From positions 62,001-126,000 of the forward strand of contig NZ_LR027852.1 of assembly GCF_900607235.1 (NCBI RefSeq): DNA of 64,000 nt, given 5' to 3'. Position 1 is the first letter of the stretch. The number at the start of each line of letters is the position of its first letter. Origin of the DNA: Olivibacter jilunii. Lineage in GTDB: Bacteria; Bacteroidota; Bacteroidia; Sphingobacteriales; Sphingobacteriaceae. A program made the translations under genes and the position numbers. The notes below the pieces were generated by a model. That model was not told the DNA's origin. It did not search any database and saw only the letters and a list, made by a program, of their open reading frames with translations. Below, in pieces: positions 36,557-44,420 of this stretch.

Positions 36557-37694
36557 ATTAAGGGTGTCCTATATTCCTAGGCTAATGAAGTGTAGCTGGC
36601 TTTTACTCGTTCTACTGATTAGCAATGTGGTGCAAGCCCAAACGTTGCAAGACTATGAAATGCAGGTGCGAGATATTGAACGTTTTGGTAACAGTTATTT
36701 TGCAGCGTATACCAATTTATTTTCTTCTAATTTTGGTTTTTCCCTCAATCAGGGCTGGCAAGGCGGGGCTATACCGAAGCAGGCAGGTCATTTGTCTTTT
36801 AGTTTAGTAGGATCCACCGCTATTATTCCTATCAATGACGGGAATCGTTATATTCGCATGGATCAATTATATCAAAGCGCAAACATAATCGCTGCCCCTT
36901 TAACCCCTGGTATGTTCACAGATGCCAAAGGAGGTGCTATCAGTGTTTTTCTATTAGACCCTGCCACAAACAATAGATTAGTTAATCCAGTTACGGGTGA
37001 TTATCTGAGCGCAAATTTCAATATGATTGATGGGATCGGCACCGGCGTAGGAGTCACTCCCTTCGTTATGCCGCAACTGAGTGTGGGGCTCGGAAAAAGT
37101 ACCGAATTGTCTTTGAGAGTAATGCCGTTTGCGATAGGATTAAATGAGGGTAAAGTGGATGTATCTGCATGGGGCGGGGCTATCCGACATAATATTTCTC
37201 AATGGTTTACTGACGATGAAGATCCTAACTTTACCGTTAACTTACTGCTTTCATATATGCGAAACAAGACGAGTTTTACACCGAACGGAGAACGTTTTTT
37301 AACCTTTAATAATGACTATTTTAGTACAGCGGGCACTTCCTTGGAGTTATCACATCACACTAAAACACAACAGGCTTTAGCTTTTTTTAACTATCGAGTA
37401 AACTCTTTTGTAGAGATTTATGGACATGGGGGAGTCGTTCATCAAACAAGTGATTTGGGAACTAATGGTGTTTTCAAACTGAAAATAAATGATGCGTATG
37501 TCCGGGATGTGGTGGAAGAAACAGGCTATGAATATAGAGACCTATTTAAATCGAGTATTAATGAAACCGTAGCAGCGGGTGGCTTTGGCCTTTTGCTAGG
37601 GAGCGGTTTTGTTAAAGCAGAGGTTCAATATACCTATGCCAATACACATATTGCGTCTTTAGCGTTGAGGGCCACCCTACTAAAAGGAGACTAA
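36549..37694 (+). CDS. DUF6588-type outer-membrane barrel protein
   Basis: About 381 residues from the ATG at 36549, which overlaps the stop of the preceding lipoprotein gene; Met at 36585 (12 residues later) is an alternative that gives a shorter signal peptide. The signal peptide ends near NVVQAQ. The mature protein is rich in beta strands with alternating hydrophobics (HLSFSLVGSTAIIP, TELSLRVMPFAIGL, FTVNLLLSYMRNKTSF, VKAEVQYTYANTHIASLALRATLL), so an outer-membrane barrel is likely. The assignment to DUF6588 is from memory of family texture and is moderate. Confidence 0.75.
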   Translation: MIKLRVSYIPRLMKCSWLLLVLLISNVVQAQTLQDYEMQVRDIERFGNSYFAAYTNLFSSNFGFSLNQGWQGGAIPKQAGHLSFSLVGSTAIIPINDGNRYIRMDQLYQSANIIAAPLTPGMFTDAKGGAISVFLLDPATNNRLVNPVTGDYLSANFNMIDGIGTGVGVTPFVMPQLSVGLGKSTELSLRVMPFAIGLNEGKVDVSAWGGAIRHNISQWFTDDEDPNFTVNLLLSYMRNKTSFTPNGERFLTFNNDYFSTAGTSLELSHHTKTQQALAFFNYRVNSFVEIYGHGGVVHQTSDLGTNGVFKLKINDAYVRDVVEETGYEYRDLFKSSINETVAAGGFGLLLGSGFVKAEVQYTYANTHIASLALRATLLKGD

Positions 37695-37795
37695 GAAATA
37701 AGCTGTTTTTACTGCATTGCCATCTAATATAAATAGGAGAGGAATTAAAAGTGAAAGAATGTTGAAAATCGCTTTTAATTTAACGGATTAATGTT

Positions 37796-37803
37796 TACCT
37801 TTG
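37796..37803 (+). promoter_or_regulatory. -7 box of rpsU
   Basis: TACCTTTG matches TAnnTTTG 40 bases before the rpsU start, giving a leader of about 33 bases. Confidence 0.5.
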
Positions 37804-37825
37804 TTGTCCCAAATTTTGACAATAG

Positions 37826-37834
37826 AAAGGGGGT
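37826..37834 (+). promoter_or_regulatory. Extended Shine-Dalgarno site of rpsU (AAAGGGGGT)
   Basis: AAAGGGGGT lies 9 bases before the ATG and pairs with the 16S tail at all but one position of AAGGAGGT. In Bacteroidota the tail is normally hidden by bS21, bS18 and bS6; rpsU is known to keep a strong site so that bS21-deficient ribosomes make more bS21. Confidence 0.65.
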
Positions 37835-37843
37835 ATAAAGAGC

Positions 37844-38035
37844 ATGATTATCGTAAATGTAAAAGATGGCGAATCGTTAGATAAAGCCTTGAAGCGTTTT
37901 AAGAAAAAATTTGAAAAAACTGGAGTGTTAAGAGAGCTTCGTGCGCGCCAAGCATACGAAAAAAAATCTGTTACCCGCCGTACTCAAATTAAAAAAGCGA
38001 TCTACAAACAATCATTGAACCAAGATACGGTTTAG
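37844..38035 (+). CDS. rpsU: 30S ribosomal protein bS21
   Basis: 63-residue basic protein of the small-subunit platform. The family core is intact: [20 protein letters not shown], then [15 protein letters not shown]. In Bacteroidota bS21 helps sequester the anti-Shine-Dalgarno end of 16S rRNA, which explains the weak ribosome sites on most genes here. The strong site before this gene fits autoregulation. A terminator follows at once, so the gene is monocistronic. It is the first gene of the conserved rpsU-xerC-raiA-tuf region, although two unrelated genes intervene here. Confidence 0.97.
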   Translation: MIIVNVKDGESLDKALKRFKKKFEKTGVLRELRARQAYEKKSVTRRTQIKKAIYKQSLNQDTV

Positions 38036-38057
38036 AAAGTAGATGTCAATTATATAG

Positions 38058-38092
38058 GCCGTTCACAACAAGGTTCTGTGAACGGCTTTTTT
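38058..38092 (+). terminator. rpsU intrinsic terminator
   Basis: GCCGTTCACA (38058-38067) and TGTGAACGGC (38077-38086) form a 10-bp stem followed by T6 (38087-38092), 22 bases past the stop. Confidence 0.92.
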
Positions 38093-38094
38093 GT

Positions 38095-39174
38095 TTAGTT
38101 TTCATCCCATCCTATACGATCTTCCTGAGGCCAGTGTGCGGTTTCTTGGTCTGCCAATTCCAGAAGTTCAAAAAATGTGTCCATATGAGCGGTGAAAGCT
38201 CGTAGTTCATGGTAATACCAGGGAGTGCCATTTGCAAATAAATGCTCGAGATATCCCATATAAATTCTCCGGAAATTTCGGCTAAGAAATTTAGGATGAA
38301 AAGATTCAAAATAGGACAGGAGTTCCTTTTCAAGTGTTTCTGTAAACATGACGGGCCCATATGAATGATTTCCATTGCTCTCTTCCAGATGACTCCAAAA
38401 TTTTTCGAGATATTGTATCAGGTTATTGGTGAAGGTGTCGTCATCTAAAGACGGTACTTCTTGAATTGGGTTGGGTAAAGTGATTCCGTTGATTTGCGCA
38501 GTAGGGTTTAGGTTTGTTTCCTGATCACCTTTTGTTTGGATATCATCGGTTGATTTGTTGTATTTAAAGTTTAGATCTGCAATTAAGAAAATTGCTTCGA
38601 CTGCTTTTTCCAGGTATTCGTAAATCGCAACAGATTCATACAATAATTCGGTACCATCGAAGATACTTTCGTTGGTATAAGCATACGTTAGCAGGTCATC
38701 CAAAATTTCTCGCCACTCATTGAGGTTACGATATAAAAAGAATTCTTCCAAAAAAAATCCGATATCGTTTATTTCCCGATTTTCCAGCTTCCTGAAATGT
38801 GCAGCGCCGCTATTTATTCTTTTTTCAATATCGATACGGTCTGTTGCCCAAGATGATTTTTGGTAAAGGGGATGGGTGTCCGGAATTCTTAGCTGAGGTA
38901 TAGGTTGATGATACAGTACCCATAGCACCTCAATGACTGAAATTAGTTGTCGACAGTTATAAGCATAGTCTTCAGAATTGACATAAAACTTTCCGTTGAA
39001 ATCTGATTTTCTTGTTGTAGCGGCATGAAGAAAAAAAAGGATGTCTTTCCTGAAAGTTTCCACCTCTGTTTCAAAATAGCAGAAGTTTTCGATAAAAGAT
39101 AAGGGAGTTTGGATAGCATCTTCCGTTAGGTAACGAAAGTTGCTTGTTCGGATTGCTTCGTGAAGATTTTCCAT
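38095..39174 (-). CDS. Hypothetical protein (359 aa) beside an S24 repressor
   Basis: I do not recognise this family. The 359-residue product lacks a signal peptide or membrane segment and is acidic. It appears largely helical, with many aromatic residues (LSFIENFCYF, LISVIEVLWVLYHQPIPQL, FFLEEFFLYRNLNEW), a polar linker near residues 205-245 (STDDIQTKGDQETNLNPT), and a helical C-terminal part ending HELRAFTAHMDTFFELLELADQE. It is transcribed away from the S24-type repressor, whose upstream palindromes lie in the shared 106-base gap, so it is a likely target of that regulator. It converges on rpsU with only the terminator between. Confidence 0.75.
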   Translation of the reverse strand: MENLHEAIRTSNFRYLTEDAIQTPLSFIENFCYFETEVETFRKDILFFLHAATTRKSDFNGKFYVNSEDYAYNCRQLISVIEVLWVLYHQPIPQLRIPDTHPLYQKSSWATDRIDIEKRINSGAAHFRKLENREINDIGFFLEEFFLYRNLNEWREILDDLLTYAYTNESIFDGTELLYESVAIYEYLEKAVEAIFLIADLNFKYNKSTDDIQTKGDQETNLNPTAQINGITLPNPIQEVPSLDDDTFTNNLIQYLEKFWSHLEESNGNHSYGPVMFTETLEKELLSYFESFHPKFLSRNFRRIYMGYLEHLFANGTPWYYHELRAFTAHMDTFFELLELADQETAHWPQEDRIGWDEN

Positions 39175-39236
39175 AAATTAAAGTTTAAAAAAATTGTATT
39201 GATGGTTATTCATAATTGCGTACCTTAGAGGTATTC

Positions 39237-39274
39237 AAATATAGTATATTTTTATGTTATAAAAAATATTTTTT
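39237..39274. promoter_or_regulatory. Two AT-rich palindromes in the repressor control region
   Basis: AAATATA-G-TATATTT (39237-39251) and AAAAAATATTTTTT (39261-39274) are both perfectly symmetric and lie within 45 bases of the S24-repressor start. Paired operators of this kind would suit LexA/CI-like autorepression; AT-rich chance symmetry is possible. Confidence 0.4.
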
Positions 39275-39280
39275 GATATT

Positions 39281-39985
39281 ATGATAGATCACTTAGATAG
39301 AGCGGAATTAGGGCCTTTATTTAAAGAGGCACGATTGTTAAAAAAGATGACTTTAGAGCAGTTTTATGGTGGAATTGCCAAACATGTCAATAATTTTTCG
39401 TCGATTGAAAACGGTGGTAGGGTTGTAGGAAAACGGTTAGCAAAAGATATTATTGACTATCATAATATAAGTTTGAAGTGGCTTGAAAAGAAAGAGGGCG
39501 CGCCATTTTTATCAAATATACCCTATAAGCATAGACAAGGAGGGAAAGAAGTTCGCTCGGCAAATGAATCGTTAGAGAGAGAAGTACCTTTTTATAATAT
39601 TCAGCCCGATATGGTATTTAACGGAGCGGATGTTTTTCAGGAAGTGCCCGAATTTTATGTCAATTTTCGTCCTTTTAATGATTGTACAGCCTATCTACCA
39701 ATATACGGTGATAGCATGAACCCGAAATTTACCGGCGGGGATATAATCATCGTTAAGGAAGTGTCAAACTTGGAAGTGATCCTTTGGGGGGAAGCCTATC
39801 TGGTTGTTACCAATGAGCAAGCCAATAAATTGGTTACCGTAAAATTGCTGTTTCCGCACTCAGATCATACTAAGCTCGTATTGCGAGCGGCCAATCCGGA
39901 ATATGCAGGAGACACCATTGTTGATAAGAAAGCCATTGTCAAACTTTTCATTGTAAAAGGTAAAGTGGCTAGGAAACAGCTATAA
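39281..39985 (+). CDS. LexA/CI-like regulator with S24 peptidase domain
   Basis: 234 residues. Residues 8-70 form a helix-turn-helix-like domain (LFKEARLLKKMTLEQF, NNFSSIENGGRVVG, LKWLEKKEG). Residues 103-230 form an S24 peptidase fold with the nucleophile Ser145 in YGDSMNP and Lys188 in VTVKLL. I do not see an Ala-Gly cleavage site in the linker (70-105), so self-cleavage is uncertain and the domain may act only in dimerisation. Relatives are widespread as chromosomal regulators in Bacteroidota, so this need not be a prophage remnant. It is divergent from the 359-residue unknown and lies just upstream of the xerC-like recombinase. Confidence 0.88.
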   Translation: MIDHLDRAELGPLFKEARLLKKMTLEQFYGGIAKHVNNFSSIENGGRVVGKRLAKDIIDYHNISLKWLEKKEGAPFLSNIPYKHRQGGKEVRSANESLEREVPFYNIQPDMVFNGADVFQEVPEFYVNFRPFNDCTAYLPIYGDSMNPKFTGGDIIIVKEVSNLEVILWGEAYLVVTNEQANKLVTVKLLFPHSDHTKLVLRAANPEYAGDTIVDKKAIVKLFIVKGKVARKQL

Positions 39986-40106
39986 TATGATCTGTTTTTA
40001 CGATATTTAAGAACTGAAATGCAAAGCGGTATAAGCAGTTTTAAAGTAGGGTGTCCGTTTCGGATGAAATATTGGTAGAAACAAGTCAACACCAAAAAAA
40101 GAAGAT

Positions 40107-40988
40107 ATGTATGTAGAACGATTTATGTCCTTTCTGCGGTTTGAGAAACATTATTCCGAACATACGCTAAAGGCCTATGAAAAAGATGTCCGTAGTTATC
40201 TGCAGTTTTGGGTTGCCGAACAGATATCATTTGAGGAAGTGGGGCACAAGCAATTGCGGTACTATTTATCGATACTGATGGACAGCGGCCTAGAGGCGTC
40301 TTCCATTAATAGGATATTATCCTCATTACGTACCTATTATAAATTCTTACAAAGGGAAAGTCTTTACGGAGCAAATCCTACCTTATTGGTTAAAGCCTTA
40401 AAAAAGCCGAAAAAGTTACCTGTCGTTATCCAAGAAGATAAATTGAACCAGTTACTGGATCACGATCATATCTTTCAGGACAATTTTGAAGGACAACGGG
40501 ATCGGCTCATTATCGAATTGCTTTTTGGAACCGGGATGCGTTTGACTGAATTGATACAATTACAGGAGAAAGATATCGACTATTATAATCAGACGATCCG
40601 CATTTTAGGCAAGCGAAATAAAGAAAGGATAGTGCCTATGCTGCCTCATTTAAAACTTTTAATCGAACAATATTTAAAATTAAAAAAAATTGAAAATTTA
40701 GATAACAATTCCTTAACTTTAGTCGTTACTATAAAAGGTAAACAAGCTTATCCAAAGCTTATTTATCAAGTAGTAATTCGTTATTTGTCACTGATAACCT
40801 CTCAGCAAAAAAAGAGCCCCCATGTGCTAAGGCATAGCTTCGCAACAGCGTTATTAAATAAAGGGGCAGATTTAAATGCTATTAAAGAGTTATTAGGTCA
40901 TGCAAATCTAGTCGCAACACAGGTATATACGCACAATTCTGTGGAACGATTGAAATCTATTTACAAACAAGCTCATCCCAAAGCTTAA
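40107..40988 (+). CDS. XerC/XerD-type tyrosine recombinase
   Basis: 293-residue site-specific recombinase. The N-terminal core-binding domain covers about 1-90 and the catalytic domain 105-290. All active residues are visible: Arg145 in GTGMRLTEL, Lys169, His239 and Arg242 in SPHVLRHS, His265 in LGHANL, and nucleophile Tyr274 in VYTHNS. The full length and neighbours (ribosomal and translation genes, not phage genes) point to a housekeeping Xer protein acting at dif. Which of XerC or XerD it is cannot be settled. raiA starts 13 bases after its stop. Confidence 0.93.
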   Translation: MYVERFMSFLRFEKHYSEHTLKAYEKDVRSYLQFWVAEQISFEEVGHKQLRYYLSILMDSGLEASSINRILSSLRTYYKFLQRESLYGANPTLLVKALKKPKKLPVVIQEDKLNQLLDHDHIFQDNFEGQRDRLIIELLFGTGMRLTELIQLQEKDIDYYNQTIRILGKRNKERIVPMLPHLKLLIEQYLKLKKIENLDNNSLTLVVTIKGKQAYPKLIYQVVIRYLSLITSQQKKSPHVLRHSFATALLNKGADLNAIKELLGHANLVATQVYTHNSVERLKSIYKQAHPKA

Positions 40989-40990
40989 AA

Positions 40991-40997
40991 AAGGAGG
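40991..40997 (+). promoter_or_regulatory. Strong Shine-Dalgarno site of raiA (AAGGAGG)
   Basis: AAGGAGG ends 4 bases before the raiA ATG, an exact match to the 16S tail in a genome where most genes lack one. Confidence 0.65.
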
Positions 40998-41001
40998 ATT
41001 T

Positions 41002-41352
41002 ATGAACATTACCACGCAATCTATTCAATTTAAAGCAGACAGAAAATTGGTAGACTTTATTCAACGTCGTGTAGACAAGCTGGATCAGTTTTTTGATCAG
41101 ATCATAGCAGGTGAATGTTATCTGAAGCTGGAAAACGTGGAAGACGAAGCTAATAAAATTACGGAGTTTAAGTTAAATATCCCAGGGAATCAGCTTTTTG
41201 CTAAAGGGCAGGCCAAAAGCTTTGAAGAAGCGACGGATTTGGCGATAGAGTCATTGCGTAGGCAAATAAATAAACACAAAACAAAGACAAGAACTAAAGT
41301 GACACATCATAAAGAAGTGCTGGCTGAAGTGCAGGAAGAAGAGCTCGGCTAG
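41002..41352 (+). CDS. raiA: Ribosome hibernation-promoting factor / RaiA
   Basis: 116-residue HPF/YfiA protein that binds the small-subunit decoding region to store ribosomes. The beta-alpha-beta-beta-beta-alpha fold is recognisable from ITTQSIQFKADRKLVDFIQRRVDKLDQFF, then FKLNIPGNQLFAKGQ and a second helix ATDLAIESLRRQINK. It is the short form without the C-terminal dimerisation domain, with a charged tail after residue 95. It is likely co-transcribed with the recombinase (13-base gap) and ends at a strong terminator. A strong Shine-Dalgarno precedes it. Confidence 0.93.
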   Translation: MNITTQSIQFKADRKLVDFIQRRVDKLDQFFDQIIAGECYLKLENVEDEANKITEFKLNIPGNQLFAKGQAKSFEEATDLAIESLRRQINKHKTKTRTKVTHHKEVLAEVQEEELG

Positions 41353-41375
41353 TCGTATTCAATTTTTATTGGAAG

Positions 41376-41411
41376 AATCCCTTAAGGAGAAAGTCCTTGA
41401 GGGATTTTTTT
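41376..41411 (+). terminator. Intrinsic terminator after raiA
   Basis: AATCCCTTAAGGA (41376-41388) and TCCTTGAGGGATT (41394-41406) make a 13-bp stem with one G-U pair and a 5-base loop, followed by T7 (41405-41411). Confidence 0.92.
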
Positions 41412-41536
41412 CGTTCATTACAACTGTAGCGAAGGGAAGTTGTCTGAAAGCGGAAAAATTTGGAAAAATATTTCCCTGATAATTAAGCTATTTGGTCAGG
41501 CGGGCATTTTTTTAGCATAAATATTTTCACTTTTTT

Positions 41537-41566
41537 TTTGAATTAATACTTTCTTGTCTATCTTTG
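41537..41566 (+). promoter_or_regulatory. Strong promoter for the tRNA-tuf-secE-nusG operon
   Basis: TTTG (41537-41540), an 18-base spacer, then TATCTTTG (41559-41566) followed by CAG: the best full -33/-7 match in the window. The region from here to the first tRNA (about 76 bases) holds a G-rich leader with no clear structure. Confidence 0.75.
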
Positions 41567-41642
41567 CAGTCCCAAAGGGAACACAGGGGGTCAGATCAAG
41601 AAAAGAGGGTTCCAAAAAGGGTAGAAAGTTCTTAATAGTATT

Positions 41643-41715
<73 letters not shown>

Positions 41716-41722
41716 CTAAGTT

Positions 41723-41806
41723 GGGGGGATTCCAGAGCGGTCAAATGGGACGGACTGTAAATCCGTTGCTTCGGCTTCGAAGGTTCGAATCCTTCTCCCC
41801 CCACCA
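41723..41806 (+). tRNA. tRNA-Tyr (GTA), CCA encoded
   Basis: 84 bases including the genomic CCA. Acceptor GGGGGGA pairs with TCCCCCC. Stem ACGGA/TCCGT encloses CTGTAAA with anticodon GTA. A long variable arm follows, as expected for a class II tRNA. It is the only tRNA of this group with an encoded CCA. Confidence 0.95.
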
Positions 41807-41900
41807 TTTAGATGTTGTTTGGTGTTTGTACTCATCGATCGGATTTTCTGATAAAATAGATGTTGTAATGACATACATCCGATAAAATCATCATAAATAA

Positions 41901-41973
41901 GCGGAAGTAGCTCAATTGGTAGAGCGATAGCCTTCCAAGCTATAGGTTGCGGGTTCGAGACCCGTCTTCCGCT
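41901..41973 (+). tRNA. tRNA-Gly (TCC)
   Basis: 73 bases. Acceptor GCGGAAG/CTTCCGC is perfect. Stem ATAGC/GCTAT encloses CTTCCAA with anticodon TCC. The T-arm is GCGGG-TTCGAGA-CCCGT with one G-U pair. Confidence 0.95.
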
Positions 41974-42028
41974 CTTGAATCAAAGAGTTAAAACCGGTAT
42001 CGGCTTTAGCTTTTTGTTGTTCAAACAA

Positions 42029-42100
<72 letters not shown>

Positions 42101-42158
42101 CGTAAGTGTAAATAAAAAAGAACCAAAATAAAAATTAACTTACTAATACGCATAAAAA

Positions 42159-43346
42159 ATGGCAAAAGAGAAATTTGACCGCAGTAAACCACACTTAAAT
42201 ATTGGTACAATCGGTCACGTTGACCACGGTAAAACCACTACAACTGCTGCTATTACTAAAGTTTTGGCAGATAAAGGTTTGTCAGAAGCTCGTTCATTTG
42301 ATTCAATTGACTCGGCTCCTGAAGAAAAAGAGCGTGGTATTACAATCAACACCGCTCACGTAGAGTATCAAACTGCAAGCCGTCACTATGCTCACGTTGA
42401 CTGTCCAGGTCACGCTGACTATGTAAAGAACATGGTTACAGGTGCTGCACAAATGGACGGTGCGATCATCGTTGTTGCTGCAACTGACGGTCCTATGCCT
42501 CAAACTCGCGAGCACATTCTATTAGCTCGTCAGGTAGGTGTACCTGCTCTTGTAGTATTTATGAATAAAACTGACTTAGTTGATGACCCTGAGTTGTTGG
42601 ATTTGGTAGAGATGGAAGTTCGTGAACTATTGTCATTCTATGAATATCCAGGTGATGATATCCCCGTAATCAAAGGTTCTGCATTAGGTGCATTGAACGG
42701 TGAAGCTCAGTGGGTAGACAAAATCATGGAGTTAATGGATGCAGTTGATAACTACATTCCTATTCCTCCACGTTTGACAGACTTACCTTTCTTGATGCCT
42801 ATCGAGGATGTGTTCTCAATCACAGGTCGTGGTACCGTTGCAACAGGACGTATCGAGCGTGGTGTAATCAATACCGGTGATCCAGTTGAGATCTTAGGTA
42901 TGGGTGCTGAAAACTTGAAATCTACTGTAACAGGGGTGGAAATGTTCCGTAAAATCCTTGACTACGGTGAGGCTGGTGATAACGTAGGTTTATTATTACG
43001 TGGTATTGAAAAAACTGATATCCGTCGTGGTATGGTTATCTGTAAACCAGGTAGTGTAACTCCTCACACTGAATTCAAGGCAGAGGTTTACGTATTGTCA
43101 AAAGCAGAAGGTGGACGTCACACGCCATTCTTTAACAAATACCGTCCTCAGTTCTATTTCCGTACAACAGACGTTACTGGAGAAATTACGCTTCAAGAAG
43201 GTGTGGAAATGGTTATGCCTGGTGATAACGTTACAATCAACGTAAAATTGATTAACGCAATTGCTATGGAAAAAGGTCTACGTTTTGCTATCCGCGAAGG
43301 TGGTAGAACAGTAGGTGCTGGTCAGGTAACTGAAATTATCGCTTAA
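42159..43346 (+). CDS. tuf: Translation elongation factor EF-Tu
   Basis: 395-residue GTPase that delivers aminoacyl-tRNA to the ribosome. G1 GHVDHGKTT (near residue 19-27), G3 [13 protein letters not shown]4 NKTD and G5 GSAL are intact, followed by beta-barrel domains 2 ([12 protein letters not shown]) and 3 ([15 protein letters not shown]). The end [10 protein letters not shown] is normal. The leader is A-rich without a Shine-Dalgarno, as usual in this group. It lies in a tRNA operon, a widely conserved arrangement. Codon choice is strongly biased, as expected for a highly expressed gene. Confidence 0.98.
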   Translation: MAKEKFDRSKPHLNIGTIGHVDHGKTTTTAAITKVLADKGLSEARSFDSIDSAPEEKERGITINTAHVEYQTASRHYAHVDCPGHADYVKNMVTGAAQMDGAIIVVAATDGPMPQTREHILLARQVGVPALVVFMNKTDLVDDPELLDLVEMEVRELLSFYEYPGDDIPVIKGSALGALNGEAQWVDKIMELMDAVDNYIPIPPRLTDLPFLMPIEDVFSITGRGTVATGRIERGVINTGDPVEILGMGAENLKSTVTGVEMFRKILDYGEAGDNVGLLLRGIEKTDIRRGMVICKPGSVTPHTEFKAEVYVLSKAEGGRHTPFFNKYRPQFYFRTTDVTGEITLQEGVEMVMPGDNVTINVKLINAIAMEKGLRFAIREGGRTVGAGQVTEIIA

Positions 43347-43360
43347 TTAAGCATATAGGC

Positions 43361-43393
43361 ATTAGCTAATTGGTGAAAAGCCAATTAGCTAAT
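43361..43393 (+). terminator. Perfect hairpin between tuf and tRNA-Trp
   Basis: ATTAGCTAATTGG (43361-43373) and CCAATTAGCTAAT (43381-43393) form a perfect 13-bp stem with a 7-base loop, 14 bases after tuf. It is followed by CGTTTTA, so it may be a partial terminator or an mRNA processing and stability element that sets tuf apart from secE-nusG. Confidence 0.55.
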
Positions 43394-43399
43394 CGTTTT

Positions 43400-43470
43400 A
43401 CGGGCATAGTTCAATGGTAGAATAGAGGTCTCCAAAACCTTTGATCAGGGTTCGAATCCTTGTGCCCGTG
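43400..43470 (+). tRNA. tRNA-Trp (CCA)
   Basis: 71 bases. Acceptor ACGGGCA/TGCCCGT is perfect with discriminator G. Stem GAGGT/ACCTT encloses CTCCAAA with anticodon CCA. The T-arm CAGGG-TTCGAAT-CCTTG has one G-U. Its placement between tuf and secE is conserved in many bacteria. Confidence 0.95.
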
Positions 43471-43554
43471 CTAAATAACAGTCGGTTTCGTTGGCGTAAA
43501 AATGTTAACAGTGAACCGTTAGCTAAAGTCTAAAGAACATATCTCTATCATACA

Positions 43555-43749
43555 ATGGCAAATGTACTTGATTTTATAAAAGACTCCTATCATGAGATGA
43601 CTCAGAAGGTGTCTTGGCCAACATGGTCGGAGTTGCAGAATTCAGCGGTGGTGGTGCTTGTTGCGTCAATCATCATAGCACTGATTGTACTAGCAATGGA
43701 TCAATCATCAAGTGCAATATTGAAACTTTTTTACGGTACGACGGCCTAA
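43555..43749 (+). CDS. secE: Preprotein translocase subunit SecE
   Basis: 64 residues: an amphipathic helix with the family motif SYHEMTQKVSWPTWSEL, then one membrane helix (AVVVLVASIIIALIVLAMD). The short single-helix form is normal outside enterobacteria. It holds the SecY channel together in the inner membrane. It follows tRNA-Trp and precedes nusG by 19 bases, the conserved order. Confidence 0.95.
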   Translation: MANVLDFIKDSYHEMTQKVSWPTWSELQNSAVVVLVASIIIALIVLAMDQSSSAILKLFYGTTA

Positions 43750-43753
43750 AATC

Positions 43754-43760
43754 AAGGAGG
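43754..43760 (+). promoter_or_regulatory. Strong Shine-Dalgarno site of nusG (AAGGAGG)
   Basis: AAGGAGG lies 8 bases before the nusG ATG, optimal spacing and an exact match to the 16S tail. Confidence 0.65.
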
Positions 43761-43768
43761 ATTATAGA

Positions 43769-44314
43769 ATGGCAGATCAGCAATTGAAATGGTATGTTGT
43801 ACGCGCGGTAAGCGGTAAAGAGAAGAAAGTAAAGCAATATATTGAGGCTGAGATTAATCGCTTAGGAATAAATCATTTGGTTCCTCAGGTTTTAATCCCG
43901 ATGGAGAAATATTTTCAGATGCGCGAGGGAAAGAAGATCGCCAAAGAAAGAAATTATTATCCGGGATATGTTTTACTCGAAGCAGCTTTAGATGGAGAAT
44001 TGGAGCATGTTATAAAGAATATCAATAGTGTCATCGGATTTTTAGGTGACAAAGCTGGTAATGCCATTCCGCTGAGACAAGCTGAGGTTAACCGCATACT
44101 GGGAACAGTAGATGAAATGAGTGAGCAGGGCGAGATGATGAATGTTCCTTACTATGTGGGAGAGTCTGTTAAAGTAACGGATGGACCATTTAATGGTTTC
44201 TCCGGAGAGATAGAAGAGGTGAACGAAGAGAAGAAGAAGTTGAAGGTGATGGTGAAAGTCTTTGGTAGAAAGACACCGCTGGAACTAAATTATATGCAAG
44301 TTGAAAAGGAGTAA
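43769..44314 (+). CDS. nusG: Transcription termination/antitermination protein NusG
   Basis: 181 residues. The NGN domain (1-115) carries LKWYVVRAVSGKEKKVKQYIE and YYPGYVLLEA, and the KOW domain (125-181) carries VGESVKVTDGPFNGFSGEIEEV. It binds RNA polymerase, suppresses pausing and links to Rho or the ribosome. It is the third protein gene of the tuf operon. An exact Shine-Dalgarno precedes it, unlike its neighbours. Then a 229-base gap leads to rplK with its own promoter. Confidence 0.96.
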   Translation: MADQQLKWYVVRAVSGKEKKVKQYIEAEINRLGINHLVPQVLIPMEKYFQMREGKKIAKERNYYPGYVLLEAALDGELEHVIKNINSVIGFLGDKAGNAIPLRQAEVNRILGTVDEMSEQGEMMNVPYYVGESVKVTDGPFNGFSGEIEEVNEEKKKLKVMVKVFGRKTPLELNYMQVEKE

Positions 44315-44356
44315 TCTTCTATTACTCGATCCCAACGAATATTTTTCGCCTTAATA

Positions 44357-44410
44357 CAACAAAGTTCAGATTTTACAAAAAAATATTTTGTTATTCTCTG
44401 AATTTTGTTG
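44357..44410. repeat. 14-bp inverted repeat abutting the rplK promoter
   Basis: CAACAAAGTTCAGA (44357-44370) and TCTGAATTTTGTTG (44397-44410) are inverted copies with one mismatch and a 26-base spacer. The right arm ends one base before the -7 box and the -33 region falls inside the spacer, so it could be an operator; the low G+C makes it a weak terminator. Confidence 0.45.
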
Positions 44411-44418
44411 TATTTTTG
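44411..44418 (+). promoter_or_regulatory. -7 box of the rplK operon
   Basis: TATTTTTG followed by CGC matches TAnnTTTG, with TTTG (44387-44390) 20 bases upstream as the -33 element. The leader to rplK is about 120 bases. Confidence 0.65.
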
Positions 44419-44420
44419 CG

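Noticed and set aside
39281..40988. S24 repressor next to a tyrosine recombinase as a prophage or integrative-element remnant
   Set aside because: No phage structural, excision or attachment sequences; the recombinase looks like a housekeeping Xer protein linked to raiA and ribosomal genes.
41412..41536. Small-RNA gene in the 125-base gap between the raiA terminator and the tRNA operon promoter
   Set aside because: No promoter/terminator pair or stable structure could be seen that would separate it from plain spacer.
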